The translations under genes were made by a program, and so were the position numbers. This document shows, piece after piece, positions 34,285 to 45,288 of a DNA stretch of 64,000 nt; within the stretch, counting starts at the first letter, position 1; each line of letters opens with the position of its first letter. This DNA comes from Takakia lepidozioides (Eukaryota; Streptophyta; Takakiopsida; Takakiales; Takakiaceae). Under the pieces are notes generated by a model, which had not been told where the DNA came from, ran no database searches, and worked only from the letters and a program-made list of their open reading frames with translations. The DNA lies in the NCBI GenBank assembly GCA_030704615.1, contig CM060732.1:46727053-46791052 (forward strand). Reading direction: 5' to 3'.

Positions 34285-37200
34285 TAGTGGTGTCTGTACA
34301 CGTTATCAGTCTTACTCCCTTCACTTTCCAGATATGTTTATGATGCACTGACTTCATTTTTATGGCAGAAGGTGACCAAGCATGTTCCTGAATGGAGTGA
34401 TGACCTCAAGGCATTGGGGTACCAATCCCCTCTTCCCCCTCCGATTCCTGCTGTACAAGCTACCCTCACACAAATCACTCCAAGTGATTTTCATTCTACA
34501 GTGCAAATGCTGGACTCTGCAGCTATTAATGATTCAGGTGATGAAAATCCTGTCCTATTGCTTGAGACACTAGCCTTGGAGGATTGGGTAGCCCTTGGAA
34601 TATGTGCAAACAGAAAAGGCAGTTACCTTGTAAGACTCAAGGAATACAGCGATAAATTGGTTAAGATATTGGAGCAAGATGCTAGTGAAATGACGTTTTG
34701 GAAGAAGAAAGGAGCTGCAATTGAGGAAGCACTCAGAATTGCTAACCCTGATGATGAGCAGTCAGCTCCCACACAGAAGTCCTCCAACACAATGGAAAAA
34801 GACTTCATTCCGTCCGTCACTAACCATCCCATACTCGGGAACATGGTGGTACCTGAAGGGGAATTGGATGCAGTGAGGGACTTCTGTGAACAAGTGGAAC
34901 TTTCCCAAGTGGAGCAAGAAAGGGTTGCGGGAGCAACTCCAGGTAACCTGCAGTTTGTCCCTTAGATGCCCCCTAGAGCTGTGGAGCTTGAGGTTGCTAA
35001 CAACGACCACATGATGTGGCACCCCCAGGCCAATATCAATCTGATTGCACCCATATCAATTGACATGTGGGTCAAATGGGCCAACCTTACACCTGTTGAA
35101 CGCAGTAGGTGTGCAGCAGATGCAAAAGAAGGGATCCAAAGGTTCAAAAAAGAACCTATTGCTGTTTCTTGGCCATTGAAAACCTTCTACTACAAGCTCT
35201 GTGAGAAAGGGGACAACATAACTCTAAGGACAAAGAATGACATGCCTATTGGTTCAACAAGGTCTCGGAACCACAAGAGTCAGTTGTTTAACTGGCATAG
35301 GCCATACATCAGATGTAATTGTGGATCTGGAGGTGCGCCGTCATCTTGCATGGGAAGTGTTGCTTGGTTTGACCACCTTGTGTGTTCATGCTCAACAATC
35401 TGGCGGTGTTCTTCCCCAATGATGCTTACCCATCTATACAGGCAAAGTATTACAACTTCTTGGTATGGATGATGAAAGCTGTCAGGTCAGCGGTCTTGGC
35501 ACAGATAACCTTTCAAATGACACGGGAGATTATCATGGAGGCCGCATGCGAATTTGCTGCAGAACCTAATGCTAAATTACTTAGCAAAATGGGTGAAGCA
35601 AAATGTGCCAGATATGTTGAGAAGATGATTAAGCCTGGAGCTTTTTCTGACAGCCTTCCAAAACCACAATTCAGTGGCTACAAAAGGCAGCGCCCGGATG
35701 GACAAACTCCTCCGCAGCAAGGCAAGACTAGTAACAACAGAGGCAGAAGCACACCTGTAAGAGGCAGAGGCTCGTACCAAAGAGGTGGGCGCTCTGGCCG
35801 TGGGCAGCATCCTAACAACAACTCTGACAGCTCGAAGACGATGACCAGAACTCCTTTTGGAGGTTCAGGTTCCAGTTCCAGCACTGCTATCAATATCGCC
35901 AGCCAAGAGCCTTTTCAAATAGGCAAGGCAACGGGGAGTTCTCCCAATCCACAAGAGAGACTTCAACTCGTGGATGGACCTGTAACCGCCTCTCTCATGG
36001 TATGCAACTCTACTTTGGTAATGTTTTTTCAAGAAGATGGAATCAGAAGAATCGAGATACATGCCCATGGCCGGAACTTCATCACCCATGCATCAAAACC
36101 AGCCCCAATTGGTTTTGTACACATGGTGTACCCTAACCGGGCTATGGAATGGATAAGTCCTAAGGGTATGATAAAAGAAGCATTCTTGAATTTTGGACAG
36201 AATGACCTGGCTATGTTAACTGAGGAAGTGATGTTTGGATGGACATACCATAAACAGAGTAGTACAGAGTACTATCTGCCTGCATCTATTTTTCGTGACT
36301 TTAACTTCCTACCTGATCTGATTGAATCTCCCCCTTGCCTCTGCAATACAGCCAAGAGGTTCAAGGTTTTTTGTGATGTGGATACTTTGGCTGAGATTCA
36401 AATAACTGATTCTGCCCCCATACAACATGTCAGAACTATGGATCTGAACATTATAAGACATCCCAAGCTGAGAGAACTCTTCAGCCTAGGTATGAACCAC
36501 ATTCCACTGAAAAAAACCTTAATAAAGGATGTTGTTATAGAGATATCTTCTGCCTTCTCTAAAACATGTGACATTCTTCATGTGAACATTTCAGAACCCT
36601 GGATAGTAGAATGCTGTCAATGGTTGAAGGTTACATGTTGGGACAGGCTGAAGAAAAAAGCCAGTTTGACACGGTGCAATTACTCTCATCATGAGGGTAA
36701 CCCACTTGTCAAAAAAGAAGCTCGGGAGGAACTGGATTGGCTTCTTAAACACTTGTACATGTCTGGTCTTGATAAGGCTAACAACAACGTATGTTTTCTT
36801 TGTGTGAAGCACATCCGAACCCAAGCTTATCACCGGCTTATGGGTAAGGATTTCAAACCATGCACCCAAAATGAGGTATGGTCATCACCTGATTCAGTCT
36901 TGGAAAGCCTGTTTACTGAGGTACAGAATCTGATCCCTGAAGTTGAGGTGGCTTTTTGTAGTATTCCCTACATGATGGGAATATACAAGCTACACAAAAA
37001 AAAATACCGTTGGATTACCAATGCACATAATTGTGTGTTCAGTGAAATTGCTTGTCTTCTTACACGTGCCACTACGTTCCTATTACCCTTGGTCAAGGAA
37101 TGGGCCAAAGCACGTTTAGACACCTACAAACAATTTTTCAAAGTGTCTACTGCCATGTATTGGATTATAGACAGCATCACTGATTTCATTTTAAACCTCC

Positions 37201-38267
37201 CTGCAAAAATCTATGATGTGTTTGTGGCTGACATTACCCAGTGCTATGAAAACATCCCTTTGGCAGGTGACGATAATCTGGGTGATGCTATTGAATACGT
37301 GATCAAAATTGTTTTCCAGCAATATCATGTAAACCACCCAAGGTCACATCACACCATTTGGATCCAAACCAAAAACGGGATCTTCGGGAAGTGCAAGTGG
37401 AGTCTTTCTTCCCCAAAGAATGGTACTTGGATAGAGCTTCCTGAAGCCAAGTAGCTTCCTGAAGCCAAGTTGCTTCAGCTCCACAAGTGGTTGATGTCCC
37501 ACTGCTTCGTAGCATTGGGTGACCGTGTTTGGCATCAAGTGTCAGGTATTCCTATGGGATTTTCGTGTTCACCATTATGGTGCAACATATATTTCCTTTC
37601 CTATGAGCTTAAATTTATCTTGAGACTGGCAGCTCTTGGACAATATCAATTGATGCCTAAGTTTCAATATGCTTTCAGATATATAGATGACATCTGCTGG
37701 CTTAATATTGGCAATGTTATGTTATTCCTTAATCTTGACGCAGACAGGAGCAGAAGTAATCCATGGTGGATTTACCCATTGAATGTTGTGGAAATCAAAC
37801 CTGAATTGTTGAGAACCAAGCCAGGATCCCAATATGAAGGTTTGGAAGCCTGTTTTATGAACGTTCAGATCTCTATGTTAAACCCAGACTCAGGTGAGTT
37901 TCAATTTCAGAAATATGATAAGAGAAGACTCTTGCCTTTCTCCTATACTGAGTATATCCAGTTCTTATCCAATAGACCTGTGAATCAATCCTACAATGTA
38001 GTGATTTCACAAGCCTTTCCGATTTTGTATATTTCCAGCAGTGTTAATCTTGCTTGGAATGAATGTTATATTCTCATACATACCCTTGGGAGGAATGGTT
38101 TCAAAATCAAAAAACTAACCCGGATTTTGATAAGTTTCCTTGAGCAGGGCTCCTTCCCTGGTCTTTTCTTCCCTTTACAAGAGCTCATTGAAAGATTAAA
38201 AGGTACACTCTGCACTCATTCTTACATGATTGTATACCTTTTTCCTTTGCAGTTTTTCTTTTTTTGA
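34285..38267 (+). mobile_element. Penelope-like retroelement: gag-like domain plus reverse transcriptase, broken
   Basis: One long coding track has few breaks. 34285-34962 is open, then an in-frame TAG at 34963 is followed at once by more coding (MPPRAVELEVANND). Two frameshifts occur between 35237 and 35400. 35382-37454 is then open for 690 codons, and a TAG inside an 18-bp tandem duplication (37436-37471) separates it from 37470-38267 in the same frame. The first third ends in an Arg/Gly-rich tract near 35740-35820, as in nucleic-acid-binding Gag proteins. The reverse transcriptase follows: YMMGIYKLHKKKYRWITNA, DVFVADITQCYENIPL, VSGIPMGFSCSPLWCNIYF and AFRYIDDICWL. The PxxGxxKLHK, xPMGxxCSP and RYIDD pattern is that of Penelope-like and telomerase-related enzymes. 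No GIY-YIG endonuclease, integrase or protease was found. The subgroup is uncertain. Confidence 0.75.
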
Positions 38268-38983
38268 CCATGGGAGATGTGAGTGTAGACCTTCATATCC
38301 ATCTGGTTTTTCTAAAATAGAAAAACCAGCGATGAAGACTACAAAGAGAAGGGAGAGTTTTTATGAGAATGGGTCTGGTATGCACTCCCTTACGGGGTGA
38401 GTGCATACCACACTCATCCCATAAGGGAATGCCATACTAGGGGCTGGCTGGTGGGATCCCTCTCTCTCCCTCTCTCTCTCCCTCTGTACATGGATCCTGT
38501 TGGTAACCTATTCCATAACCCAGAGGGTTTGGTACTAAGGTAATTTTTGACTAAACTATAATTAACTTTATGCTATCTTCATCCATACCGGATATAGTTA
38601 ATAATGGATGAATTCCATTAAATGTTAATTATGGTTATCATTTTTTACCTGCTTCCTTTGGATTATTAAGGTCATTTATATCTAACCCTAATGAATGCCA
38701 GGTTCTGGTCATCGATTTTAGGATGTCTTCCCTGCTGGATGACATGGCGATGACAACAGGGGAATATTCACCTTTCATTCCTTATTTTTCATCCCACATG
38801 GATGAAATCGCAATGGTTTGCCATATTTCCTCTCCTGCCATAAAACTTGCACGATACTGTGCGTTTTTTCTACAGGAGATGAAGTGATGGTGTCAGAGGG
38901 ATCTCTTAGCACGAATTTTATGATTTTGATGGCTATGGAGACGCTTCAACGTTGTTTTCAAGTACTCTGGCAAGATTCCAGTC
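38268..38983. other. Spacer with local hairpins and CT-rich tract
   Basis: It includes a CT-rich run at 38458-38485 and paired GGTTTTTCTA/TAGAAAAACC near 38305-38325. No coding signal. Confidence 0.4.
38377..38409. repeat. Hairpin with perfect 10-bp stem
   Basis: GGTATGCACT at 38377-38386 pairs exactly with AGTGCATACC at 38400-38409 around a 13-nt loop. The next 35 bases (CTCATCCCATAAGGGA) can pair with the same loop sequence, so two alternative folds are possible. Confidence 0.6.
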
Positions 38984-40215
38984 CTTTCTCATCTCCCTTG
39001 GGAGGCGTAACGGCGGCGGTGCTTCAATTCCCTCAGTATGGTGACCTATTCCCTTGGCGGGCAATCTACCTTAGGCTGCCCGACTGCTTGTAGATCCTCT
39101 CTGGATCATTATTTTCAGCACTGCTCATAAAAACTCAGGGGGTTTCTTCACCTGTTAAAATGCGCATAGATTTCAAGCAAACCATTGCTTGTTTGTGCTG
39201 TTGATTGTCAAGTGCTTGGAGCGATGTCGAGTCCTCTTCCGCAATCGATTAAGGTTGTGGATAACCTTGCTTGTGTTTAGAACTGATTCTTGCTTTAGAA
39301 CTCATGTTGTACAGCGATAATAAGCGTGAGACCCGATTCACCTGGGGTTCCACAATTCTCACTAACCTGTTGGTTCTTGTGGGGGCTTGTGATGGGACCA
39401 GGTGAGGGTCCTCACTTAATGTGATTTTTGAAGCTTGAATTTGATGACAAACCTGCAAGTGAAGTGACATCGACATCAACTGATTATTCAGGGAGATGTC
39501 TCATTTTTGCCTCACTACATGACCAATCTGGATATGCTTACAACCTTTATCTATGTGTTGGAGCAGCAAGTGCATTAGCGAGCCTTTTTAGAACACATGA
39601 ATTCTATTAAGGACTCTGGGTTATGATTCCGCTGCATTGAAATATGGTACTGGAAGTAGGGTTTCCAGACCAAATATATGCTCTTTTTTCATGCTTAGAG
39701 CACGATTTGCTACTCTGATATGTACACTTTCAAGCAACACGGTAGGGGAGAGGCCAGAGCTTGCATATGGTTTATACTGAGCCCTGTATGCCTTTATGTG
39801 CTCAATATATGGAACCTCTGTGGATGTCTGAACCCCCTTTCCTTTCTACCTTGCATACAATCTACTAAGGTAAGTAACCTGCTACCTCTTCATGTCACTC
39901 TGTAATTACAGATTGTATACAGTTGTGTTTGTGCAAACACCTTGTCAAGGTTGTAACATAATGACCCCAAACCTAAACCAGGTCTGGTTGTTTTAAAGAG
40001 AAGCCCCTGCTGTTGCTTGGTAATCAAAGACTGATTAACCTACAACATGGCTCTGGATTTTATGTTACAAAAAAGATAGCTGTGTGTTTTTTGCTAGCTA
40101 TGGCATATTCTGATACAGAACACTGCAGTAGAAAGCAGTTCTGGGAAATCAAGCTTACTAAACAATGCAATGAGTTTTGACTCTGTGTCATGATTACAAG
40201 AAGTTCTTAAAATGT
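38984..40215 (+). repeat. ~1.2-kb repeat, copy 1 (inverted partner at 61160-62308)
   Basis: From TCTCATCTCCCTTGGGAGGC to GATTACAAGAAGTTCT the sequence is nearly identical to the reverse complement of 61160-62308. A small frame of 61 codons (39720-39905) is conserved in both copies but may be passive. The high identity indicates recent duplication or insertion. It could be a solo LTR, but clean TG/CA ends with target duplications were not confirmed. Polarity is arbitrary. Confidence 0.85.
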
Positions 40216-40429
40216 AGTGGCGGTAATTCCTCATTCTCTGATGACTCATCTGATATAGGTGAAAGTCAATAAAAGAGGAATGAAAAATTATAGGTCCTTT
40301 TTAAAGGTACTTTAGTGTCCACCCGGGTGATTCTTCCGGTATGGATAGAAAACCTTTACAAGTCGGGTGAAAACACCTTTTAGAGTCCATCTGGTATAGA
40401 TGGAAGATCATGAAAAGAACACTAATGCA

Positions 40430-40790
40430 ACCGGCCAGTTCCGAGGAGGGAGACAGAGGGAGAGAGGGGGCAACAAAGAAAAAACAAAAAGGTGGGGGGG
40501 GGGGGGGAGTGACTGAGCAGTTGCTACTCAGTCACTCCCCCCCCCCACCTTCCTCTTTTTCTTTTTGTTTCCTGATCTCTCCCTCTCACTCCCTCTCTCT
40601 CTCCCTCTCTCTCCCTCTCTCCCTCTCCCTCTCTCTCTTTCTCTCCTCTCTTTCGTGCTGCTCACAAAAAAAAAAAAACCACAGAGGGAAAGAGGGGGTA
40701 GAAAAAGTTAATAAGAGAGAGGGAGAGAGTGGGAGAGAGGGGCAACAATGAAAAAAAATGGGTTGGGGGGGGGGAAGGTCAGATGGTGGG
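40430..40790. repeat. GA/CT-rich low-complexity tract with G- and C-runs
   Basis: It holds GAGAGGGAGAG tracts, a CTCCCTCTCTCT tract (about 40577-40655) and several runs of G, C and A. Open frames here (CT repeats translated as Leu/Ser) are artefacts. Confidence 0.75.
40491..40549. repeat. Palindrome with poly-G/poly-C arms
   Basis: The left arm 40491-40517 (GGTG, a run of 14 G, AGTGACTGAG) pairs with the right arm 40527-40549 (CTCAGTCACT, a run of C, CCACC), leaving a 9-nt loop. A decayed relative (GGGGTGACTGAGCAGCAGTGACTG) is at about 41561-41585, next to another copy of the same retroelement tail. Confidence 0.75.
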
Positions 40791-41580
40791 GTCAGTTGCA
40801 GCATATGTCCAACACCAGATATCTTAAGTTAATCGACTCTATATCTTGGAAACAGGACCACCCACCGACCTGTCAAACAGGCTAAGTCCTGGCAGAAGAC
40901 AGTAGAAGAGATCCTCAAGGACCTAGACCTGGAACCGCAAGTCTTCACCCTACTGGATAAATCTGACTTAGAGGCTGTAGTGTCCAACCATGTCTGTTGT
41001 CATGACATTGTCTGATGAAAATGAAGTTAGGCAGAAAACTTCCCTGAACTTGTTTCCAGTCAGTGACATGGGGGAGGACATCTTGGATGACCTCAAGGGT
41101 CTACCCACTCTCGGCACTAGACTGAAATTTAAACTCAGGGCAGGAAGCCTACCTTTGAACAGCAAACAGAAGCAGAGAGGAAAGGGAGAGTGTAATTGCC
41201 CGTTGTGTGGGCAATCTGAAGACAGTACTCATTTTCTGATACACTGTCCGGGGTTCTCTCACCAAAGAGACGCTCTCTTCAAATCTATCAAGGGAATTGT
41301 GTATGTACCTCTGTTTACTAACTTTGAAAAAGTCGAGGCTGAGCCAAAAGCCCAGCCCCTTCTGAGGCCTAGTTTTTGGGCATCTCACACACAACAGATT
41401 GATGCTTGTGTGAAGGGATTTATAGAGGATATCTGGAAAACCCGGATTAATTCTATATGTGAAGGTAAGTCTTACTACCAACGTCAGCCCCTGACAGAGG
41501 TAGGATCTGTCCCTTTTGTTTCCCCAAGAGAGGGGGCAACAAAGAAAAACAGAGAATGTGGGGGGGGTGACTGAGCAGCA
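40776..41580 (+). pseudogene. Retroelement C-terminal fragment with zinc knuckle, copy 1
   Basis: The best frame (40990-41574) encodes LSDENEVRQKTSLNLFPV, then FKLRAGSLPLNSKQKQRG, then CPLCGQSEDSTHFLIHCPGF, and ends near EDIWKTRINSICEGK. The C-x2-C-x7-H-x4-C knuckle after an R-x-GSLPLN segment is the usual C-terminal end of non-LTR reverse transcriptases (zf-RVT-like). Upstream (40776-40985) related protein sequence is broken by stops (QHMSNTRYLKLIDSISWKQD). No reverse transcriptase domain is attached. Confidence 0.68.
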
Positions 41581-41627
41581 GTGACTGTGCTGCTCTCTTT
41601 TAAGCTCCCGACGAGATAAATTCAAGG

Positions 41628-42005
41628 TCAGATGGTGGGTTCAGCTGCAACATATGTCCAACACCAGATATCTTAAGTTAATCGACTCTATATCTTGGAA
41701 ACAGGACCGCTCACTGACCTATCAAACATGCTAAGTCCTGGTAGAAGACAGTAGAAGAGATTCTCAAGGACCTGGACCTGGAACCGCAAGTCTTTACCCT
41801 GCTGGATAAATCTGACTTAGAGGTTGTAGTGTCCAACCATGTCTGTGGGCAACCTGAAGACATTATTCATTTTCTGATACACTATCCGGGGTTCTCTCAC
41901 CAAAGAGACGCTCTCTTCAAATCTATCAAGGGAATTGTGCATGTACCTCTGTTTACTAACTTTGAAAAAGTCGAGGCTAAGCCAAAAGCCCAGCCCCTTC
42001 ACCCT
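41628..42005 (+). pseudogene. Retroelement C-terminal fragment, copy 2 (internally deleted)
   Basis: This repeats copy 1 from GGTCAGATGGTGGG onward but lacks the middle segment (SLNLFPV to SLPLN). It jumps from VVSNHVC directly to the distal half of the knuckle (CGQPEDIIHFLIHYPGF), where the last Cys has become Tyr. It ends at the KAQPLHP segment. Confidence 0.65.
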
Positions 42006-42345
42006 GTCAAACCAAATAGGGTGAGCCCTGGGAGAAGAGAGTAAAAGAGATTCTCAAGGATCTGAATCTGGACCCGCAAGTCTTGACCTTGCTGGATAAA
42101 CCTGACTTAGAGAGTGTAGTGTCCAAAGCCATGTCTCTTACCAGAAAATTGTCCGATGAAAATGCAGTTACGAAGAAAACATCCCTGAACCTGTTTCCAG
42201 TCTGTGACATGGGGGAGGACGTCATGGATGCGCTCAAGGGTCTATCCCACTCTTGGCACCAGACCTAAATTTAAAGTCAGGGCAGGAAGACTACCTTTGA
42301 ACAGTAAACAGAAACAGAGAGGAAAGAGAGAGTGCAATTTCCCTG
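42006..42345 (+). pseudogene. Retroelement C-terminal fragment, copy 3 (truncated before the knuckle)
   Basis: This matches copy 1 from AGTCTTGACCTTGCTGGATAAA through LSDENAVTKKTSLNLFPV, shifts frame at a CCC run near 42246, and ends at QKQRGKRECNFP, where the first Cys pair of the knuckle is lost into unrelated GC-rich sequence. It is joined head-to-tail to copy 2. Confidence 0.62.
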
Positions 42346-43369
42346 ACGTACCTCTGCTGCTGCTGGTGCTTGAAGCGAGCTGGCGCGGCGAGCTACTGCG
42401 GTGTTGTCGCGGCTGCCAGCGGCGCGGGTCCCTGCCACTGCATGACATCTCTCCCCCGCTCACCACGGCTCTCTCTCTCTTCAGCTCGTTAGGTCGCGCC
42501 TCTGCGCTGCGTTCCTACCACACAGGGGAAAGAGACATCAGCCCGTGCTTAGGGCAAGAAAGAAAGACCGAAAGTGAGGGAGGAGGCGGTGCTTACCTTG
42601 GGTGTTGGAGCGGCGTTGAGGCAAACAAAGTGTTGTTGGTGTGTGTTAATTAGGATGGGATGGTGAGGAAACATCGACCCGTCTCCCTCGAGGATGGGGA
42701 GGTAGTACCACATATCGATTGTGGCCCTAGAGCGACCATTTTTTGTGGCGAGGAGACACCCATTGCACCTGATCCAATACAGGCTGTCGGGCACAATCGT
42801 AGAAAGGACCGGGGCCAAATTTCAGGTGATGCAGAGGATATTGACACTCCGGGATCGAGTCAGGCGCGCCGCAGGTTGCCCCCTCGCGGGCCACCCCGTC
42901 CAACCACGTCCACCTTTGACCCCCCCCCCCCCCCCGACATGATTGAGTGTTGATGCACTAAGTGTTGGGAACGGATACGCCGGGCGGCGACCGCATGTTG
43001 TCGAAAAACATTACAAGAAGAACAAAATTGCGGATGCGGCAAAGGTGAGTGTTTTTCCCACCCCTCTCATTAACATTCATTTAATGTACATTTAGGTTTA
43101 TCTAATATATAGTATGATGGTAAGCATACATGAATCAAAATTACGACATAAGTATTGATGCGTCGTTCACTACGCATATTGCAGCCACGACTTGATGCCA
43201 AGCTCGCAATCACATTGCACAGAGCATTTCGCGCCAGTCTACTTGCAGAATTTGTGCCAGAGCATGTGCCCGATGTGATCAGTTGGTTCCCCAGCAGCAC
43301 GTAGATGAGATGCGTGGTCGAGGGGTATCATAGGTATCGTTAGGCATTATGGCCGGCGACGAGCAAGCA

Positions 43370-43401
<32 letters not shown>

Positions 43402-43800
43402 CCCCCCCTCCAGTTTCCTCAGGCGGTCCCCCTGATTGTGGGCCTCCCCCCCCCCCCCCCCCCCCCCCCCCCCCGTCTATTTCTTGCTTGACCACCTCCA
43501 GTTGTACTGATCCGGACGTTGTACCCCCGGCTGCACCTCTGACATTACATCCTCAACCACCTCCACTTTCATCTCCTTCCACCAACAGAGTACCACCTCC
43601 ACCTCCACCTCCACCTCCACGTGCATGTGCCCCCCGAATCCCTAGGAGGGATCGGCTTCGCCCAGGTTTCCTCCCCTTTGGCTTGGCGGCCTGAGCCGGA
43701 TCCTCGCCCCGATGGAGCGAGCATAGGACTATGTTACTGAGGATGCCGTCCAAGCCTTGTTGTTGGGGGGAATTATCTCGACCCTCCCACCCCCATCCGA
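42346..43800. other. GC-rich region with long poly-C runs, no gene confirmed
   Basis: 42346-42600 is GC-rich with CTGCTGCTGCTGG-type repeats. Runs of C occur at about 42920-42935 (16), 43370-43398 (29) and 43446-43474 (29). 43488-43694 encodes a Pro-rich stretch that may be linker to the SET-like sequence downstream. Confidence 0.45.
43370..43474. repeat. Paired 29-nt poly-C tracts
   Basis: Two uninterrupted runs of 29 C (43370-43398 and 43446-43474) lie 47 bases apart, the first followed by a further run of nine C. Exact lengths in the real genome may differ, since homopolymers are error-prone in sequencing. Confidence 0.8.
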
Positions 43801-43806
43801 GAAAAT

Positions 43807-44398
43807 GTGGAGTTCGAGTATTGGGGGAGACGGTATGTTGTGAGAGCCGCTACAGACCCTGCTATGGGTCGGGGTTTATTCACGGTCAATGATATTGTGG
43901 TTCCTCTTTGGAGAAACAGCATGGTGGACTTGTTTCCCTACTACGGTGTATACTACACCTCCGCGGAGTTCCGTACATTACGCCTCGAAGCCCCATACAT
44001 CATACCCTACATTTTGTGTGTCAACGGACAGGATGTACGTAGACGGGGGTTGTCTCCCATTTGAGATCAGATTTTGTGATGGTGACCCCGACATCTTCGG
44101 CAATTTGCTGGGCTGGTCAATAGTTCTTTTGGTCATCCTAGAGAACCAATGTAGTATGGGACGAGCGAAGCAATAGGCATGAGAGCTTTTGTGGTCATAC
44201 GTCAGTATACTATAAGGGGATGCACATGTTTGTGATGACATGTGCTAGTAGGACTATTAGGGCTGGCAGTGAACTATTTGCATCATACGAGTTCTCCCGG
44301 GATGATTGGGACCTCCGATTACAGCGTGAGTGGGATGTGTATGATAGAAATAGGGTTCATTTGAGAAAGGATCGAGTAGAGGGGCATTGTAGATATTC
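43807..44398 (+). pseudogene. SET-domain-like fragment, frameshifted
   Basis: Reading on plus with two frame changes, the segment gives YVVRAATDPAMGRGLFTVND, then PYILCVNG and FCDGDPDIFGNL, then LVNSSFGHPREPNVVWDERS, then MHMFVMTCASRTIRAGSELF and ASYEFSRDDWD. The order GRGLF near the start, an N-S/H-S box followed by PN, and a basic-hydrophobic stretch ending GSELF-SYE is that of a SET lysine methyltransferase core. Identity is distant and the frame is broken, so activity is not expected. It sits on the same strand, about 1 kb ahead of the CACTA transposase, and could belong to that element or be a captured host fragment. Confidence 0.5.
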
Positions 44399-45288
44399 TC
44401 ATGATGTACTTTGTATACATCCGATTAATCGATTGATGTAAAAAATTTTCTTGTTGCTCATGTGGGTTGCAACTTTGCATATGTGATCTAAACATACTTA
44501 TGCACATGTGGACCCAATATGAGCTTGAACCAAGTTGATTCAATGGGTCATTCTAGTGTTGAACGCAGCTACGTGTCATAAAGACGGAAAATTGTGTTTC
44601 ACCTTCAGATGATTTTTTTTTATTCCATTTTCAAGCCATATGCTTAATGATAGCATATTCAATGTGCGTGCAAAATTTGGGAGTAAACAAAAGTCATTTG
44701 GACCCATAACCAGATTCTGTTGTCTCATTTGTATTCCAAAGTTGAGTTATCTTCAACTTCATGCACTCTTCATAGAGAGTTTTGCAAAAGTAACCCTAAG
44801 AACACACATTTTTTTCCTTTTTTTTTTTTGTCCCATTTTTTGCATGGATGTAGTGGTGCAAAGCCCGATGTCACAAAACAAAATAGAGCTAAAATAAAAT
44901 CATTACGCCCCTCAAAACCGCAATCATATATTTTCTAAATGCAAATATTTTATTTTAAATTCATTTAAATTCGATTTAATTCAAAATTGGTGCAAGGGTG
45001 AGTGCGTCGTTGGGGAGGTTTTTTTTTTTTTTTTCCTGCTGGATCTTTGTACAGGTGTTGCACACATATTTAAGCACATGTAGGAAAAATGAAGCTTGAG
45101 CCACATCCGTTTGTTGGGTGCAATGGCATGAGAGGATTTTCTTTCACATTAATAAACAAAAATTGGTTGATAGGTGAATGCGTCATTGGGGGGGGGCAAA
45201 TGATTTTGTTTGGGTTTGAAACTTTGCATGCGTGTACGTTGCGCACATACATGTAATTATTGAATGACATATTTGATGCACACACACA
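44399..45288. other. AT-rich spacer before CACTA transposase
   Basis: No coding signal. Scattered runs of T and G occur (for example a G-run at 45188-45197). It may be internal non-coding sequence of the CACTA element. Confidence 0.4.

Noticed and set aside
36500-38267. Telomerase (TERT) gene or pseudogene
   Set aside because: The RT motifs are related to those of telomerase, but no TERT-specific N-terminal or T-motif was seen and the upstream part is gag-like.
40410-40804. Open frames in the GA/CT-rich tract
   Set aside because: Low-complexity Leu/Ser or Arg/Glu repeats from dinucleotide runs; not coding.
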